From Consotaella salsifontis (GTDB lineage: Bacteria > Pseudomonadota > Alphaproteobacteria > Rhizobiales > Rhizobiaceae), in contig NZ_FUXL01000001.1 of the NCBI RefSeq assembly GCF_900167365.1, forward strand, positions 1-64,000: a DNA stretch of 64,000 bases, written 5' to 3'. The translations under genes and the position numbers were made by a program. Under the pieces are notes generated by a model, which worked only from the letters and a program-made list of their open reading frames with translations, searched no databases and was not told the origin of the DNA. Within the stretch, counting starts at the first letter, position 1, and the number at the start of each line of letters is the position of its first letter. Of this stretch, positions 1 to 8,996 are shown in pieces.

Positions 1-27
1 ATGCTGGCCTCCGTCTCCAGCCAGCAT
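1..27. repeat. Inverted repeat at the left window edge
   Basis: ATGCTGGC at 1-8 is perfectly complementary to GCCAGCAT at 20-27, with an 11-nt loop between. It could be the end of a longer structure cut by the window edge. No T-run follows on the plus strand. Function unknown. Confidence 0.35.
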
Positions 28-253
28 GTTGAATCAGATTGGCGCCTCCGATGGAATCCTCTTCCGATTCTGCCGAACTTCATCCCGCTCTAGAGCCGGG
101 ACCGGCATTGCTGGTCGCCGGCTTTTCGCGTTGCTGCCTCATACTTCCAAACCGACGAAGCGACCTGTCAGTCGCTCCCGGTCCAACAGAAGACTCAAGC
201 GCCGCTCGGGCTGTCCGCCCAAGCGCAAAGTATCGCCCCTACGTTCGCCTGCC
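28..253. other. Non-coding stretch downstream of prfC
   Basis: Between the left-edge inverted repeat and the prfC stop codon I see no convincing gene. Short open frames here lack a ribosome binding site and resemble no family. The only structure is an imperfect GC-rich hairpin at 95-122 followed by TTTT, described separately. Confidence 0.5.
95..126 (+). terminator. Possible intrinsic terminator, plus strand
   Basis: GCCGG (95-99) pairs with CCGGC (118-122), and ACCGG (101-105) pairs with CTGGT (111-115) including one G-U pair. Small bulges separate the two helices. TTTT follows at 123-126. It would terminate a plus-strand transcript entering from outside the window, facing the end of prfC. 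Weak evidence, read from sequence only. Confidence 0.3.
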
Positions 254-1888
254 TCAGCCGCGATTGCGCGTCGTTAGGAAGTGGATCGCCGGATAGGTCT
301 TCTGCGCGTAGGACAGCTCCCAGCTGTTCCTGGCGAGGAAGACGGGGCGTTCGGATCGATCCAGCGCCATTGCACCCCGGTTCGATTCGATGAAACGCGT
401 CAGGTCCGCCGGATCGTCCGCCGCCACCCAGCGCGCCGTCTCGAAGCCGGCGCTCTCCAGCGCGACGGGAACGTTGTATTCAACGTCGAGGCGCGAGGTG
501 AGAACATCGAGCTGCAAGGCGCCAACGACGCCCACCAGCCAGGCCGAGCCGATCATCGGGCGGAAGACCTGCGTCACGCCCTCCTCGGCAAGGTCGGACA
601 GGGCGCGGGCGAGCTGCTTGGTCTTCATCGTGTCGGGCAGGCGCACGCGGCGGATGAGTTCCGGCGCAAAGCTCGGAATGCCCGTCACCGAGATGTCGGA
701 GCCTTCGGTCAGCGTGTCGCCGACGCTGAGCGTCCCGTGATTGGGAATGCCGACAATGTCTCCGGCCACCGCCTCCTCGATCACCTCGCGTTCGCGGGCA
801 AAGAAGAACATGGGCGCGGCGATCTTCATGTCCTTGCCGGTGCGCACGTTCTTCAGCTTCATGCCCCGCTTGAAGACGCCCGACGTCAGCCGCACGAAGG
901 CGACGCGGTCGCGGTGGTTGGGGTCCATGTTCGCCTGGATCTTCAGGACGAAGCCGGAAACCTCGGAAGCGGCGGGCTCGATCGGCTTGGGCTCCGCCGG
1001 CTGGGGCAGGGGAGGCGGCGCGAAGGCGCAGATTGCGTCAAGCAGATCGCGCACGCCCACCTCGCGCATGGCCGAGCCGAAGACCACTGGCGTCATATGG
1101 CCTTCGCGGTAGGACTTGAGATCGAAGCTCGGCAGCGAGGAGCGCGCGATCTCCAATGCCTCGATCGCCGGGCCGAGGACTCGGTCCTCGAGGTGGCCCG
1201 ACCCCATCATGAAGTCATCGAGAGAATCGAACTCCTTGCGCGACCTGGCATTGGTCGTCATCGCCACGGGGCCGTCGCCGCTCACAGAGACGATCCCCTT
1301 GAAGTCCGTGCCCATGCCGAGCGGCCAGGTCAGGGGGGCGACGTCGAGGGCCAGCGCCTCGATGATCTCGTCGAGGATCTCCAGCGGGTCGCGGCCCTCG
1401 CGATCGATCTTGTTGACGAAGGTGATGATGGGAATGTCGCGCAGGCGGCAGACCTCGAACAGCTTGCGCGTCTGAGCCTCGATGCCCTTGGCCGCGTCGA
1501 TGACCATGATGGCCGAATCGACTGCGGTCAGCGTCCGATAGGTATCCTCGGAAAAGTCGGCGTGGCCCGGCGTGTCCAGCAGGTTCAGGATGAGCCCGTT
1601 GTATTCGAAGGTCATCACCGAGGAGGAGATGGAGATGCCGCGCTTCTGCTCGATCTCCATCCAGTCCGAACGGGTGCGCCGCCGCTCGCCGCGTTCCTTG
1701 ACCTGACCGGCGAGCCGGATCGCGCCGCTTTCGAGAAGCAGCTTTTCCGTCAGCGTCGTCTTGCCGGCGTCGGGGTGGGAGATGATGGCGAAGGTGCGCC
1801 GGCGGCTATGCCCGGTGGCGGCGTCGAACAGCGCGTCCTTCGCGGAGCCGTCCGGGCTGCTGGCGAGGGAGGTGTCGGAAGTGTCCAA
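254..1888 (-). CDS. prfC: Peptide chain release factor 3 (RF3)
   Basis: Translational GTPase that ejects RF1/RF2 from the ribosome after termination; cytoplasmic. The 544-aa product has the usual RF3 length. The G domain has the P-loop SHPDAGKTT near residue 38, the G3 motif DTPGHADF and the G4 motif NKID; EF-G-like domains II and III follow. The family call is secure. The first codon is TTG (1886-1888), with AGG about ten bases upstream; no ATG occurs before the P-loop, so TTG is accepted. Upstream on the same strand is 226 bp without a gene, presumably holding the promoter. Nothing suggests an operon partner. Confidence 0.95.
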   Translation of the reverse strand: MDTSDTSLASSPDGSAKDALFDAATGHSRRRTFAIISHPDAGKTTLTEKLLLESGAIRLAGQVKERGERRRTRSDWMEIEQKRGISISSSVMTFEYNGLILNLLDTPGHADFSEDTYRTLTAVDSAIMVIDAAKGIEAQTRKLFEVCRLRDIPIITFVNKIDREGRDPLEILDEIIEALALDVAPLTWPLGMGTDFKGIVSVSGDGPVAMTTNARSRKEFDSLDDFMMGSGHLEDRVLGPAIEALEIARSSLPSFDLKSYREGHMTPVVFGSAMREVGVRDLLDAICAFAPPPLPQPAEPKPIEPAASEVSGFVLKIQANMDPNHRDRVAFVRLTSGVFKRGMKLKNVRTGKDMKIAAPMFFFAREREVIEEAVAGDIVGIPNHGTLSVGDTLTEGSDISVTGIPSFAPELIRRVRLPDTMKTKQLARALSDLAEEGVTQVFRPMIGSAWLVGVVGALQLDVLTSRLDVEYNVPVALESAGFETARWVAADDPADLTRFIESNRGAMALDRSERPVFLARNSWELSYAQKTYPAIHFLTTRNRG

Positions 1889-2114
1889 TGGTCAACCTAT
1901 GGCAAGTGACAGGCCGTGGTGGCGGCGGAAATGTCTGAAATGGCGTTGCCGGATGCTCTAAGCGTCTTTGCCCGCTCTTTCCAGCATCGCGGGTCTCACG
2001 CGAACAGATTGAAGGTGGCGACTGGAGTTTGGCGGAGCGTAATCGAAAACGCCTTATTCTTGCAGCCGTTTGCACCAAAACGTTCCAACAATCAAAGGGA
2101 ATGGAGAGACAGGG

Positions 2115-2858
2115 CTACGCAGGCGGGATGATGAGCGCCACCTCGGTGGCGCCAAGGACCCGCAGTTCGCCTGGAGCCAGGCTTTCCGGCAGGACGAGCT
2201 GCCCAATCCTGTCGCGATGGAGCGCCTCGACATGATTGCCCACGGCGGCGAACATGCGACGGACCTGATGATACCGGCCTTCGGTGACGGTCACATAAGC
2301 TTCCGTTGCCGAGAGCGGCTCCAGGATTGCCGGCAGGAGCGGTTTGTCCTCTCCCTCCAGAAGCAGCTCGCCCGCGGCGAAGATGATGGCCTCGTCACCC
2401 CTGAGGGGGCGCGCAAGCGTCGCGCGATAGCGTTTGGCGACATGATGCTTGGGCGAGATGATGCGATGGAGAAGACCGCCGTCGTCGGTCAGCAGAAGCA
2501 GACCGGACGTGTCCTTGTCCAGCCGCCCGACCGTCGAGAGCGCGGGTTCGCGCCGTCGCCAACGCGGCGGAAGAAGATCGTAGACGAGCGGCCCGGCCTC
2601 TTTGCGCGAGCAGGTGCAGCCGACCGGTTTATGGAGCATGATGGTCATGCCTGGGGGCGGGTCCAGCGGCTCGCCGTCCACCACCATGCGCCCTGCGAGA
2701 TCGTCGCTGATTGCGATGCGCTCGTCCGCCTTGCTCAACGGTGCGCCGTCGAGGGTGATCAACCCGACGCGGGCAAGATGCTCGATCTCCTTGCGCGAGC
2801 CGTAGCCCATGTTCGAGAGCAGCCGGTCCAGCCGCAGACGCTTGGCGGGCGACGTCAT
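2115..2858 (-). CDS. rsuA: RsuA/RluE-family rRNA pseudouridine synthase
   Basis: Isomerises a uridine of rRNA to pseudouridine. The 247-aa product has an N-terminal S4 RNA-binding domain (KRLRLDRLLSNMGYGSRKEI, residues 6-25). It also has the catalytic loop GRLDKDTSGLLLLTDDG, whose Asp is the family nucleophile, and the late motif EGRYHQVRRMFAAVGN. This matches the RsuA (16S position 516) branch, but RluE/RluF-like specificity cannot be excluded. The start is the ATG at 2858 because its ATGA overlaps the stop of the upstream methyltransferase gene, so the two are translationally coupled. An in-frame ATG 37 codons upstream lies inside that gene and is unlikely. Confidence 0.88.
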   Translation of the reverse strand: MTSPAKRLRLDRLLSNMGYGSRKEIEHLARVGLITLDGAPLSKADERIAISDDLAGRMVVDGEPLDPPPGMTIMLHKPVGCTCSRKEAGPLVYDLLPPRWRRREPALSTVGRLDKDTSGLLLLTDDGGLLHRIISPKHHVAKRYRATLARPLRGDEAIIFAAGELLLEGEDKPLLPAILEPLSATEAYVTVTEGRYHQVRRMFAAVGNHVEALHRDRIGQLVLPESLAPGELRVLGATEVALIIPPA

Positions 2859-3796
2859 TTCACGGCCTCGAAGATTTTGTAGCCGTTCTCCTCGGCCACC
2901 GAGCGAACATTGCGGAAGGCCTCTTTCAGAACCGCCTCGTAGGGGAGGTGGCGGTTCGCCGTAAGCCACAGAACGCCTCCTTTCCGCAAGGATCTCGAAG
3001 CCTTGCGAATGAAGTTCTGACCCAGGTTGCGGTCCTCCGTGCCCGCGTCGTGGAACGGCGGGTTCATGACCACGAAATCGAGGTCGGTCATGTCCGCGTC
3101 AGGCTTCAGGATATCGGCCCAGAAGAAACGAGCGCGATCGTCCTCGATGTTGCGCCGGGCGCAAGCCACCGCTCGCCTGTCGATATCGATCAGGTCGTGG
3201 CCCGTGACGGCCGGAGAGGCCAGCACGGCGCGAGAGAGAATGCCGACGCCGCAACCGAAGTCCGCGCCGCTCCCCTTTAGGGGCGGCAGGTGCTCCATAA
3301 GCAGGGCGCTCGCGGGGTCTATGCGGTCCCAGGCGAAGATGCCGGGCTGACTGACCAGCCCAAGAGGCTCGACCACACGCGGGCTGCCTTCCGCGATTGC
3401 CTCATCGACGCCGTGAAGCAAGTCGGGCCGGCGGCAGGAGGCGATGCGATGGTGACGGCGGGATTCTTCGGCGACCGAACAGCCGAAGCCTTCGAGCTCC
3501 TTGCGCAGGCGCGTGCCGCCGCGGTCCTTGGGCGCGGCAACCGTGAAAGCCGCGCCCTCCTTCAGTGCCTTGAGAGCGAGCGCCATCTCGTAGCGCCGCT
3601 CCACCGTGCCGCGCGGCGCCAGCATCGTCAGCTCGTCAAGGCTTTGGGGTGCCTCCTGCTCCAGTGCTGCTGCGCCGGGAACAAGCGGGGAAAATTGGTG
3701 CGCGCCCATTGTGGTGGAGGCAAGCTCCGGCGGCAGGTCGCCATAGACGCCGGCCATTAGCGCCACGTCACTCATCTGCTGATCAACTTCGCTCAT
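2855..3796 (-). CDS. RsmC-like class I SAM methyltransferase
   Basis: Probable rRNA guanine-N2 methyltransferase of the RsmC/RlmG type. The 313-aa protein has a degenerate N-terminal half and a C-terminal Rossmann methyltransferase domain. The SAM motif FGCGVGILSRAV and the catalytic NPPF motif (VVMNPPFHDAG) typical of N-methyltransferases acting on exocyclic amines are visible. E. coli RsmC methylates 16S G1207; the target here is inferred. Its stop overlaps the rsuA start by 4 bp, so two small-subunit rRNA modification enzymes form one operon. Confidence 0.82.
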   Translation of the reverse strand: MSEVDQQMSDVALMAGVYGDLPPELASTTMGAHQFSPLVPGAAALEQEAPQSLDELTMLAPRGTVERRYEMALALKALKEGAAFTVAAPKDRGGTRLRKELEGFGCSVAEESRRHHRIASCRRPDLLHGVDEAIAEGSPRVVEPLGLVSQPGIFAWDRIDPASALLMEHLPPLKGSGADFGCGVGILSRAVLASPAVTGHDLIDIDRRAVACARRNIEDDRARFFWADILKPDADMTDLDFVVMNPPFHDAGTEDRNLGQNFIRKASRSLRKGGVLWLTANRHLPYEAVLKEAFRNVRSVAEENGYKIFEAVK

Positions 3797-3822
3797 GGCC
3801 CTCTATAGCGGGCGCGCCGCGA

Positions 3823-5886
3823 TCACGCGAGAGAGAGCCGGTAAAGTGGAGCCTTCTCTTCGTCCGCTGCGGGCGCCATTGCGTCGCGCCTTGAGCCGGA
3901 ACCGTCTTTTTCAAGATGATTCATGACCACGGTGGCGAGCTCGACGAGAAGACGGCGATGCATCTCGCTGATCTCCGGCCTAGCCACCTCGTCGACGACG
4001 GCGATGGTGCCGATGGCGTGCCCGTCGCTGGATACGATGAGCGGAGCCCCGGCGTAGAACCGGATATGCGGCGCTCCGGCAACGACGGGATTGTTCGAAA
4101 ACCGGACGTCCTGGCTCGCATCGCCGACCACCATCACCGCGCGGCCCTGGATGGCATAACGGCAGAACGAGATGGCGCGCGGGATGCGATCCGCTGTCAC
4201 GCCCAGAGCATCAAGGCCGGACGAGCCGATGAAGGTTTGCTCCTGATCGTCCAGCAGCGAAACCATCGCCGACGAGGTCCCGAGAATTCGAGCGGCGATC
4301 TCGGCGATCGCGTCGAAAATTGCCGTATCGTTGACCGCGTTGCGGGCCTGTTCGACAGAGGCGAGGCGCTTCTTCTCGTCGAGAAGGTTCACCTCGTCCG
4401 GATCGGCGCAAAGGCGCCGTGTCACCACGCTGTTGCGGCCCGCGCGCTTGGCATCGTAAAGCGCGGCATCGGTCGTTGCGACGAGCTCCTCGCTTCGTGC
4501 TTCGTCCGGGTTTTCCGAAGGATCGTAGGTGGCGTGGCCGATGCTGACGGTGACGACGCCATAGCCGATATTGGCCTGATGCTCGATCCTGAGCGTCTCT
4601 ATGGCGGTGCGGATGCGCTCGGCTGCGGTCCTGCCGCCGGTCCGATCCGTGTCGGGAAGCAGGACGACGATTTCCTCGCCGCCATACCTCGCCACGAGAT
4701 CGCTGCCACGTCCGAGCGTGCCCGCCGTCACCGCCGCGACCCGCCTCAGGCATTCGTCCCCGGCAAGATGGCCATAGAGGTCGTTGAAGCCCTTGAAGCG
4801 GTCGAGGTCCATGATGAGCAGCGACAGCGGCTTGCGTGTGCGCCGGGCGCGGCGCCATTCCTGCGTCAGGGCCTCGTCGAAGCGGCGCCGGTTGGAGAGT
4901 CCGGTCAGGCCGTCGATGTTTGAGAGTTGCCGGTATCGCTCCTCGCTTTCGCGGCGTAGTGCGAGTTCGCGGATCAATCGGAAACCGACGAAACCCAGAA
5001 CGGCGTTCAGAACCAGAAACAGCCCGCCGAGCAGAAACGTCGTCTTGTACCAGTCGGCATAGATGTCCTCGAGCGACATACCGACCGCCAGGATCAACGG
5101 CAGGTTCTGGAAACGCATGAAGTTGTAGGCGCGCGGATTGCCGTCGATGATGCCGCGTCCGATGAAAAGCCCTGGCTCGGCCGTCGCGAAATGGCGGAAG
5201 ACGCCGCTGTTGGCGATGGTTTCCCGGCCGGCTCGTTCGGTCTGCGGGAAGCGCGCCAGCACCGCGCCGTCCGAGCGAAGCAGCGCGATCGCCTGGTTCG
5301 GGCCGAGGCGCACCGTCTCCATCTCGTCCACCAGATAGGTGACGTAGAGGAGGCCGACGGCAACGCCAACGAATCTCCCATCGGCCTTGTTCAGCCGCCG
5401 TGCCACCGCAATGACCGTATTCTGGGTGGCGGGATCGACGAACGGCTCGCTGATGTACGTCACCAGCGCGCGGCTTCGCGACAGCCGGATGAAAAAGTCT
5501 TGATCGCTATAAGAGGTTCGGCTGCTCGGTCCGGAGCTTGACTGGTCGACGACGGCGCCGGACGAATCGAGGATGAGCATCCTGCCCGCGATGGACGGCA
5601 GGTTCTCAAGAAGCACCGCATGACTTTGCGATAAGGCGCTGAAATCAGAGGTCTGGAGAAGATCCAGCACCCTGTCGATCATGTCGATCTGCCGCTGAAA
5701 GTCGCGCCCCAGAGCCGCCATCACGTTGTCGCTCGCCACGGCGGCCTCTTCCCAGGCGTCGCGCCGCAACTCGATCAGCATATATCCAAAAATGGACATC
5801 ATACCGGCGACGACGAGCAGGATGAGGCCGTTGCGCGCCCGGAGACTTAACCATGCGCGGTTTGAGCTCGTTCTCGCCGTGTGCAC
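3823..5886 (-). CDS. Membrane diguanylate cyclase (Cache-GGDEF-GAF)
   Basis: Predicted to make cyclic di-GMP. In the 687 residues I see a transmembrane helix at about 20-40, a periplasmic dCache-like sensor at 45-275, a second helix at 283-304, a GGDEF domain at 325-485 and a C-terminal GAF domain at about 505-660. The active-site motif is GGEEI (402-406). The RxxD inhibitory site is present as RGSD (393-396), five residues upstream, so product inhibition is likely. The GAF domain contains FCRYAIQ and GAPLIVSSDGHAIGT. A sensor placed after the cyclase is less common than before it. The start is GTG at 5886 with GGGAAGAG just upstream. Confidence 0.88.
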   Translation of the reverse strand: MHTARTSSNRAWLSLRARNGLILLVVAGMMSIFGYMLIELRRDAWEEAAVASDNVMAALGRDFQRQIDMIDRVLDLLQTSDFSALSQSHAVLLENLPSIAGRMLILDSSGAVVDQSSSGPSSRTSYSDQDFFIRLSRSRALVTYISEPFVDPATQNTVIAVARRLNKADGRFVGVAVGLLYVTYLVDEMETVRLGPNQAIALLRSDGAVLARFPQTERAGRETIANSGVFRHFATAEPGLFIGRGIIDGNPRAYNFMRFQNLPLILAVGMSLEDIYADWYKTTFLLGGLFLVLNAVLGFVGFRLIRELALRRESEERYRQLSNIDGLTGLSNRRRFDEALTQEWRRARRTRKPLSLLIMDLDRFKGFNDLYGHLAGDECLRRVAAVTAGTLGRGSDLVARYGGEEIVVLLPDTDRTGGRTAAERIRTAIETLRIEHQANIGYGVVTVSIGHATYDPSENPDEARSEELVATTDAALYDAKRAGRNSVVTRRLCADPDEVNLLDEKKRLASVEQARNAVNDTAIFDAIAEIAARILGTSSAMVSLLDDQEQTFIGSSGLDALGVTADRIPRAISFCRYAIQGRAVMVVGDASQDVRFSNNPVVAGAPHIRFYAGAPLIVSSDGHAIGTIAVVDEVARPEISEMHRRLLVELATVVMNHLEKDGSGSRRDAMAPAADEEKAPLYRLSLA

Positions 5887-6141
5887 CGTCTCTTCCCGCC
5901 TCGCCGGACCCTCGTCGCGTCAAGCGCGGAATGGTCCTTTCCTCCTTTCTCATAGTCGATCAGATTTAACGAAGCGTGATCTTGTGGAGGGTACTTAAGC
6001 GTTTATCTCTAAGCGTAGCTGACTAGATTTGCAATTTCCGGTACATATCGCTTTCGTCCGTGAGGCGCTGATAGAATATATTTGAGATGTATTATGGTGA
6101 CGGAGAGGGGCGCGGATGCTCTCCTGAGCACCGACTGGTAA
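5887..6141. other. Intergenic region upstream of the cyclase gene
   Basis: This 255-bp AT-richer gap between the cyclase start and the uvrD stop, both minus strand, should carry the cyclase promoter. I see no clear hairpin terminator for uvrD and no open frame with a ribosome binding site. Confidence 0.5.
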
Positions 6142-8832
6142 TCAGATCGCCTCGACGAAGCTTTCAAGGACCCGCTTCTGTCCGGCCTTGTCGAAATCCA
6201 CAGTGAGTTTGTTTCCTTCGACAGCGGCGACCGTGCCATTGCCGAACTTGAGGTGGAACACGCGGTCTCCCACCGAGAAAAGGCTTTGCTCGGTCGATAC
6301 CGATTTGGCGACGAGCTCGCCCGCGATCTCGCGCGGGCCTCCAGCTCTCGCTGACGAGTAGAGGCCGGCCCCCCGGCGCGGCGGCTGGTTGTGTCCCCGG
6401 CGGGCGCCCGCGCCATCACCCATGCGGCCGGCAAAGCCGGGTGCCTCGGACTGCCGGCCTGAGCCCAGGCCCGCCCCCCGCGCGTATCGATCCGCCTTCG
6501 CCTTTACTCCGTCATCGGTGTAGTCGATGTCTCGCACCCGGCCTCCCGACCAGCCGTCTCCATGGCGCGCGCCGGTTCCCATGCCGCCCGTCGCCGCCTG
6601 CGCTCGTCTCCAGCCTGGCGTGTGATAGGCGCCTTCGCTGAAGCCGGCCGAACCATCCCAGCGGCTCGCGCCGTACCCGCCGAAGCCGCTGGCGCCATAG
6701 CCGCCATAGGAGGTTGACGGCTCCATCACCTCGACATGGTTCTCGGGCAGCTCGTCGAGAAAGCGCGAGGGGATGGTGGATTGCCAAAGCCCGTGGATGC
6801 GCCGGTTCGAGACGAACCAGATCTTGACGCGCTTCTTTCCGCGCGTGATGCCGACATAGGCCAGTCGCCGCTCTTCCTCGAGACCCGAACGCCCGCCCTC
6901 GTCCAGCGCGCGTTGGTGCGGGAAGAGCCCTTCCTCCCAGCCGGGGAGGAAGACGACCTCGAACTCCAGACCCTTGGCCGAGTGGAGCGTCATAATCGTG
7001 ACCGCGTCCAGATCCTCGTTCTGGTCGGTCTCCATGACCAGGGCAACGTGTTCGAGGAAGGCGGGAAGGGATTCGTATTCCTCCATGGAGCGGATCAGCT
7101 CCTTGAGGTTCTCGAGACGACCCGGAGCCTCCGCCGAGCGATCGTTCTGCCACATCTCGGTGTAGCCCGATTCCTCGAGGATCTGCTCTGCAAGCTCGGT
7201 GTGCTTGACGCGGCCGAGCGCTTCCGACCAGCGGCGCATTCCCGTCACCAGTTCCTTCAGGGCAAGACGCGGCTTGGGCTTCAGCTCCTCCGTCTCCACC
7301 ACTTCGCCGGCGGCGGCGATGAGCGGTATGGAACGTGATCGGGCATAATCGTGGAGCAGGCGCAACGTCACGTCGCCCAGGCCGCGCTTCGGCGTGTTGA
7401 CGATGCGCTCGAAGGCGAGATCGTCGGCAGGTTGGCAGACGCAGCGGAAATAGGCGAGGGCATCCCTGATTTCCATGCGCTCGTAGAAGCGCGGGCCGCC
7501 GATGACGCGATAGTTGAGGCCGAGCGTGACGAAGCGGTCCTCGAACTCGCGCATCTGGAACGATGCACGCACGAGGATCGCCATGTCATTGAGCGCATGA
7601 CCCTGGCGCTGGAGCTGCTCGATTTCCTCGCCAATGGCGCGCGCTTCCTCCTCCGAGTCCCAGGCGGCGTGAACCTCGACCCTTGCATCCTCGGGATCCG
7701 CGCGCTCGGTGAACAGCGTCTTTCCGAGCCGGTCTTCGTTATGGGCGATGAGGTGGGAGGCGGCGCCGAGAATATGCGCCGTCGATCGATAATTGCGCTC
7801 CAGTCGGATGACCGCCGCGCCGGGAAAGTCCTTCTCGAAACGCAGGATGTTGTCCACCTCGGCGCCGCGCCAGCCATAGATCGACTGGTCGTCGTCGCCG
7901 ACGCAGCAGAGATTGATGAGGGGCGCGGCCTCGCGGGAGTTGGCCACGATCGGAGAATAACCGAGATCGTCCCTTGCCGGCGAGGCCGGGGCGGGCTGGC
8001 TCGGCGCCGCATCGCGGCGCTGAGGGCGCTGGGCCAGAAGCCGCAGCCAGAGATACTGCGCGACGTTGGTGTCCTGGTATTCGTCCACCAGCATGTAGCG
8101 GAATTTCTTGTGGTATTCGGCGAGGACGTCGGGATGGCCGCGGAAGATCGCGATCGGATGGAGCAGCAGATCGCCGAAATCACAGGCGTTGAGCGCCTTC
8201 AGCCGTGCCTGATAATCCTCGTAGAGCTTGCGGCCCTTGCCGTTGCCGAAGGCGCGCGCGTCGCCTTCCGGGATTTCGCGCGGGGTCAGCCCCTTGTTCT
8301 TCCAGCCGTCCAGGATGTTGGCGAAGGTGCGCGCTGGCCAGCGCTTGTCGTCCAGGTTCTCGGCCTGGATGAGCTGCTTGATCAGGCGGATCTGGTCGTC
8401 GGGATCAAGAACGGTGAAATTCGACTTGAGGCCCACCAATTCGGCATGGCGGCGAAGGATCTTGACGCCGATCGAGTGGAAGGTGCCGAGCCACGGCATG
8501 CCCTCCACCTGCTCGCCGACGAGAAGGCCGATTCGCGTCTTCATCTCGCGCGCCGCCTTGTTGGTGAAGGTGACGGCAAGGATCTGCGAGGGATAGGCGC
8601 GGCCCGAGGCGAGGATATGAGCGATCCTCGTCGTCAGCACGCGCGTCTTGCCCGTTCCAGCGCCGGCGAGCACCAGCACAGGCCCCTCGGTCGTCTCGAC
8701 GGCCGCTCGTTGCTCCGGGTTGAGCCCGTCGAGATAACCCGGCGCTGCGGGCGCTCCCCGCGCGGCCAAGGCGCGAGCGGCGATCGAGCCCGGTCGTGGG
8801 GCGGGTGCGGACGGCTTTTCGGAATCGGTCAT
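6142..8832 (-). CDS. uvrD: UvrD/PcrA-type ATP-dependent DNA helicase
   Basis: Superfamily 1A 3'-5' helicase for nucleotide excision and mismatch repair. Seen in the 896 residues: Walker A GAGTGKT (57-63), motif Ia TFTNKAAREM, Walker B DEYQDTN (250-256), motif III GDDDQSIYGWRGA (312-324), motif IV LERNYRS, motif V TLHSAKGLEFEVVF and motif VI LAYVGITRGKK. About 38 residues (269-306), rich in Pro, Ala and Arg, are inserted between Walker B and motif III. After the helicase core there is a Gly/Tyr-rich linker (GGYGASGFGGYGAS). The C-terminus is a Tudor-like domain (GDRVFHLKFGNGTVAAVEG), which in PcrA/UvrD contacts RNA polymerase. The gene is divergent from the membrane gene to its right. Confidence 0.94.
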   Translation of the reverse strand: MTDSEKPSAPAPRPGSIAARALAARGAPAAPGYLDGLNPEQRAAVETTEGPVLVLAGAGTGKTRVLTTRIAHILASGRAYPSQILAVTFTNKAAREMKTRIGLLVGEQVEGMPWLGTFHSIGVKILRRHAELVGLKSNFTVLDPDDQIRLIKQLIQAENLDDKRWPARTFANILDGWKNKGLTPREIPEGDARAFGNGKGRKLYEDYQARLKALNACDFGDLLLHPIAIFRGHPDVLAEYHKKFRYMLVDEYQDTNVAQYLWLRLLAQRPQRRDAAPSQPAPASPARDDLGYSPIVANSREAAPLINLCCVGDDDQSIYGWRGAEVDNILRFEKDFPGAAVIRLERNYRSTAHILGAASHLIAHNEDRLGKTLFTERADPEDARVEVHAAWDSEEEARAIGEEIEQLQRQGHALNDMAILVRASFQMREFEDRFVTLGLNYRVIGGPRFYERMEIRDALAYFRCVCQPADDLAFERIVNTPKRGLGDVTLRLLHDYARSRSIPLIAAAGEVVETEELKPKPRLALKELVTGMRRWSEALGRVKHTELAEQILEESGYTEMWQNDRSAEAPGRLENLKELIRSMEEYESLPAFLEHVALVMETDQNEDLDAVTIMTLHSAKGLEFEVVFLPGWEEGLFPHQRALDEGGRSGLEEERRLAYVGITRGKKRVKIWFVSNRRIHGLWQSTIPSRFLDELPENHVEVMEPSTSYGGYGASGFGGYGASRWDGSAGFSEGAYHTPGWRRAQAATGGMGTGARHGDGWSGGRVRDIDYTDDGVKAKADRYARGAGLGSGRQSEAPGFAGRMGDGAGARRGHNQPPRRGAGLYSSARAGGPREIAGELVAKSVSTEQSLFSVGDRVFHLKFGNGTVAAVEGNKLTVDFDKAGQKRVLESFVEAI

Positions 8833-8996
8833 GCCCCACTATCTAATGGATTTCGGGAGGAACACTAGGGGAACAGCTTCCTCATCTTGCGGCGCGACCA
8901 TTGCCGCGGCGTGGCTCCGCTCCATTGAATCTCTGTGCGTTCTGCCTGGTCAACGGCTGGCGCGCGAGTGCCCGTGGCGTATCGGCGGGGGAGAGG

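Noticed and set aside
281-1909. 542-codon open frame antisense to prfC
   Set aside because: It mirrors a secure prfC gene; such long antisense frames are expected in GC-rich DNA, and the product resembles no family.
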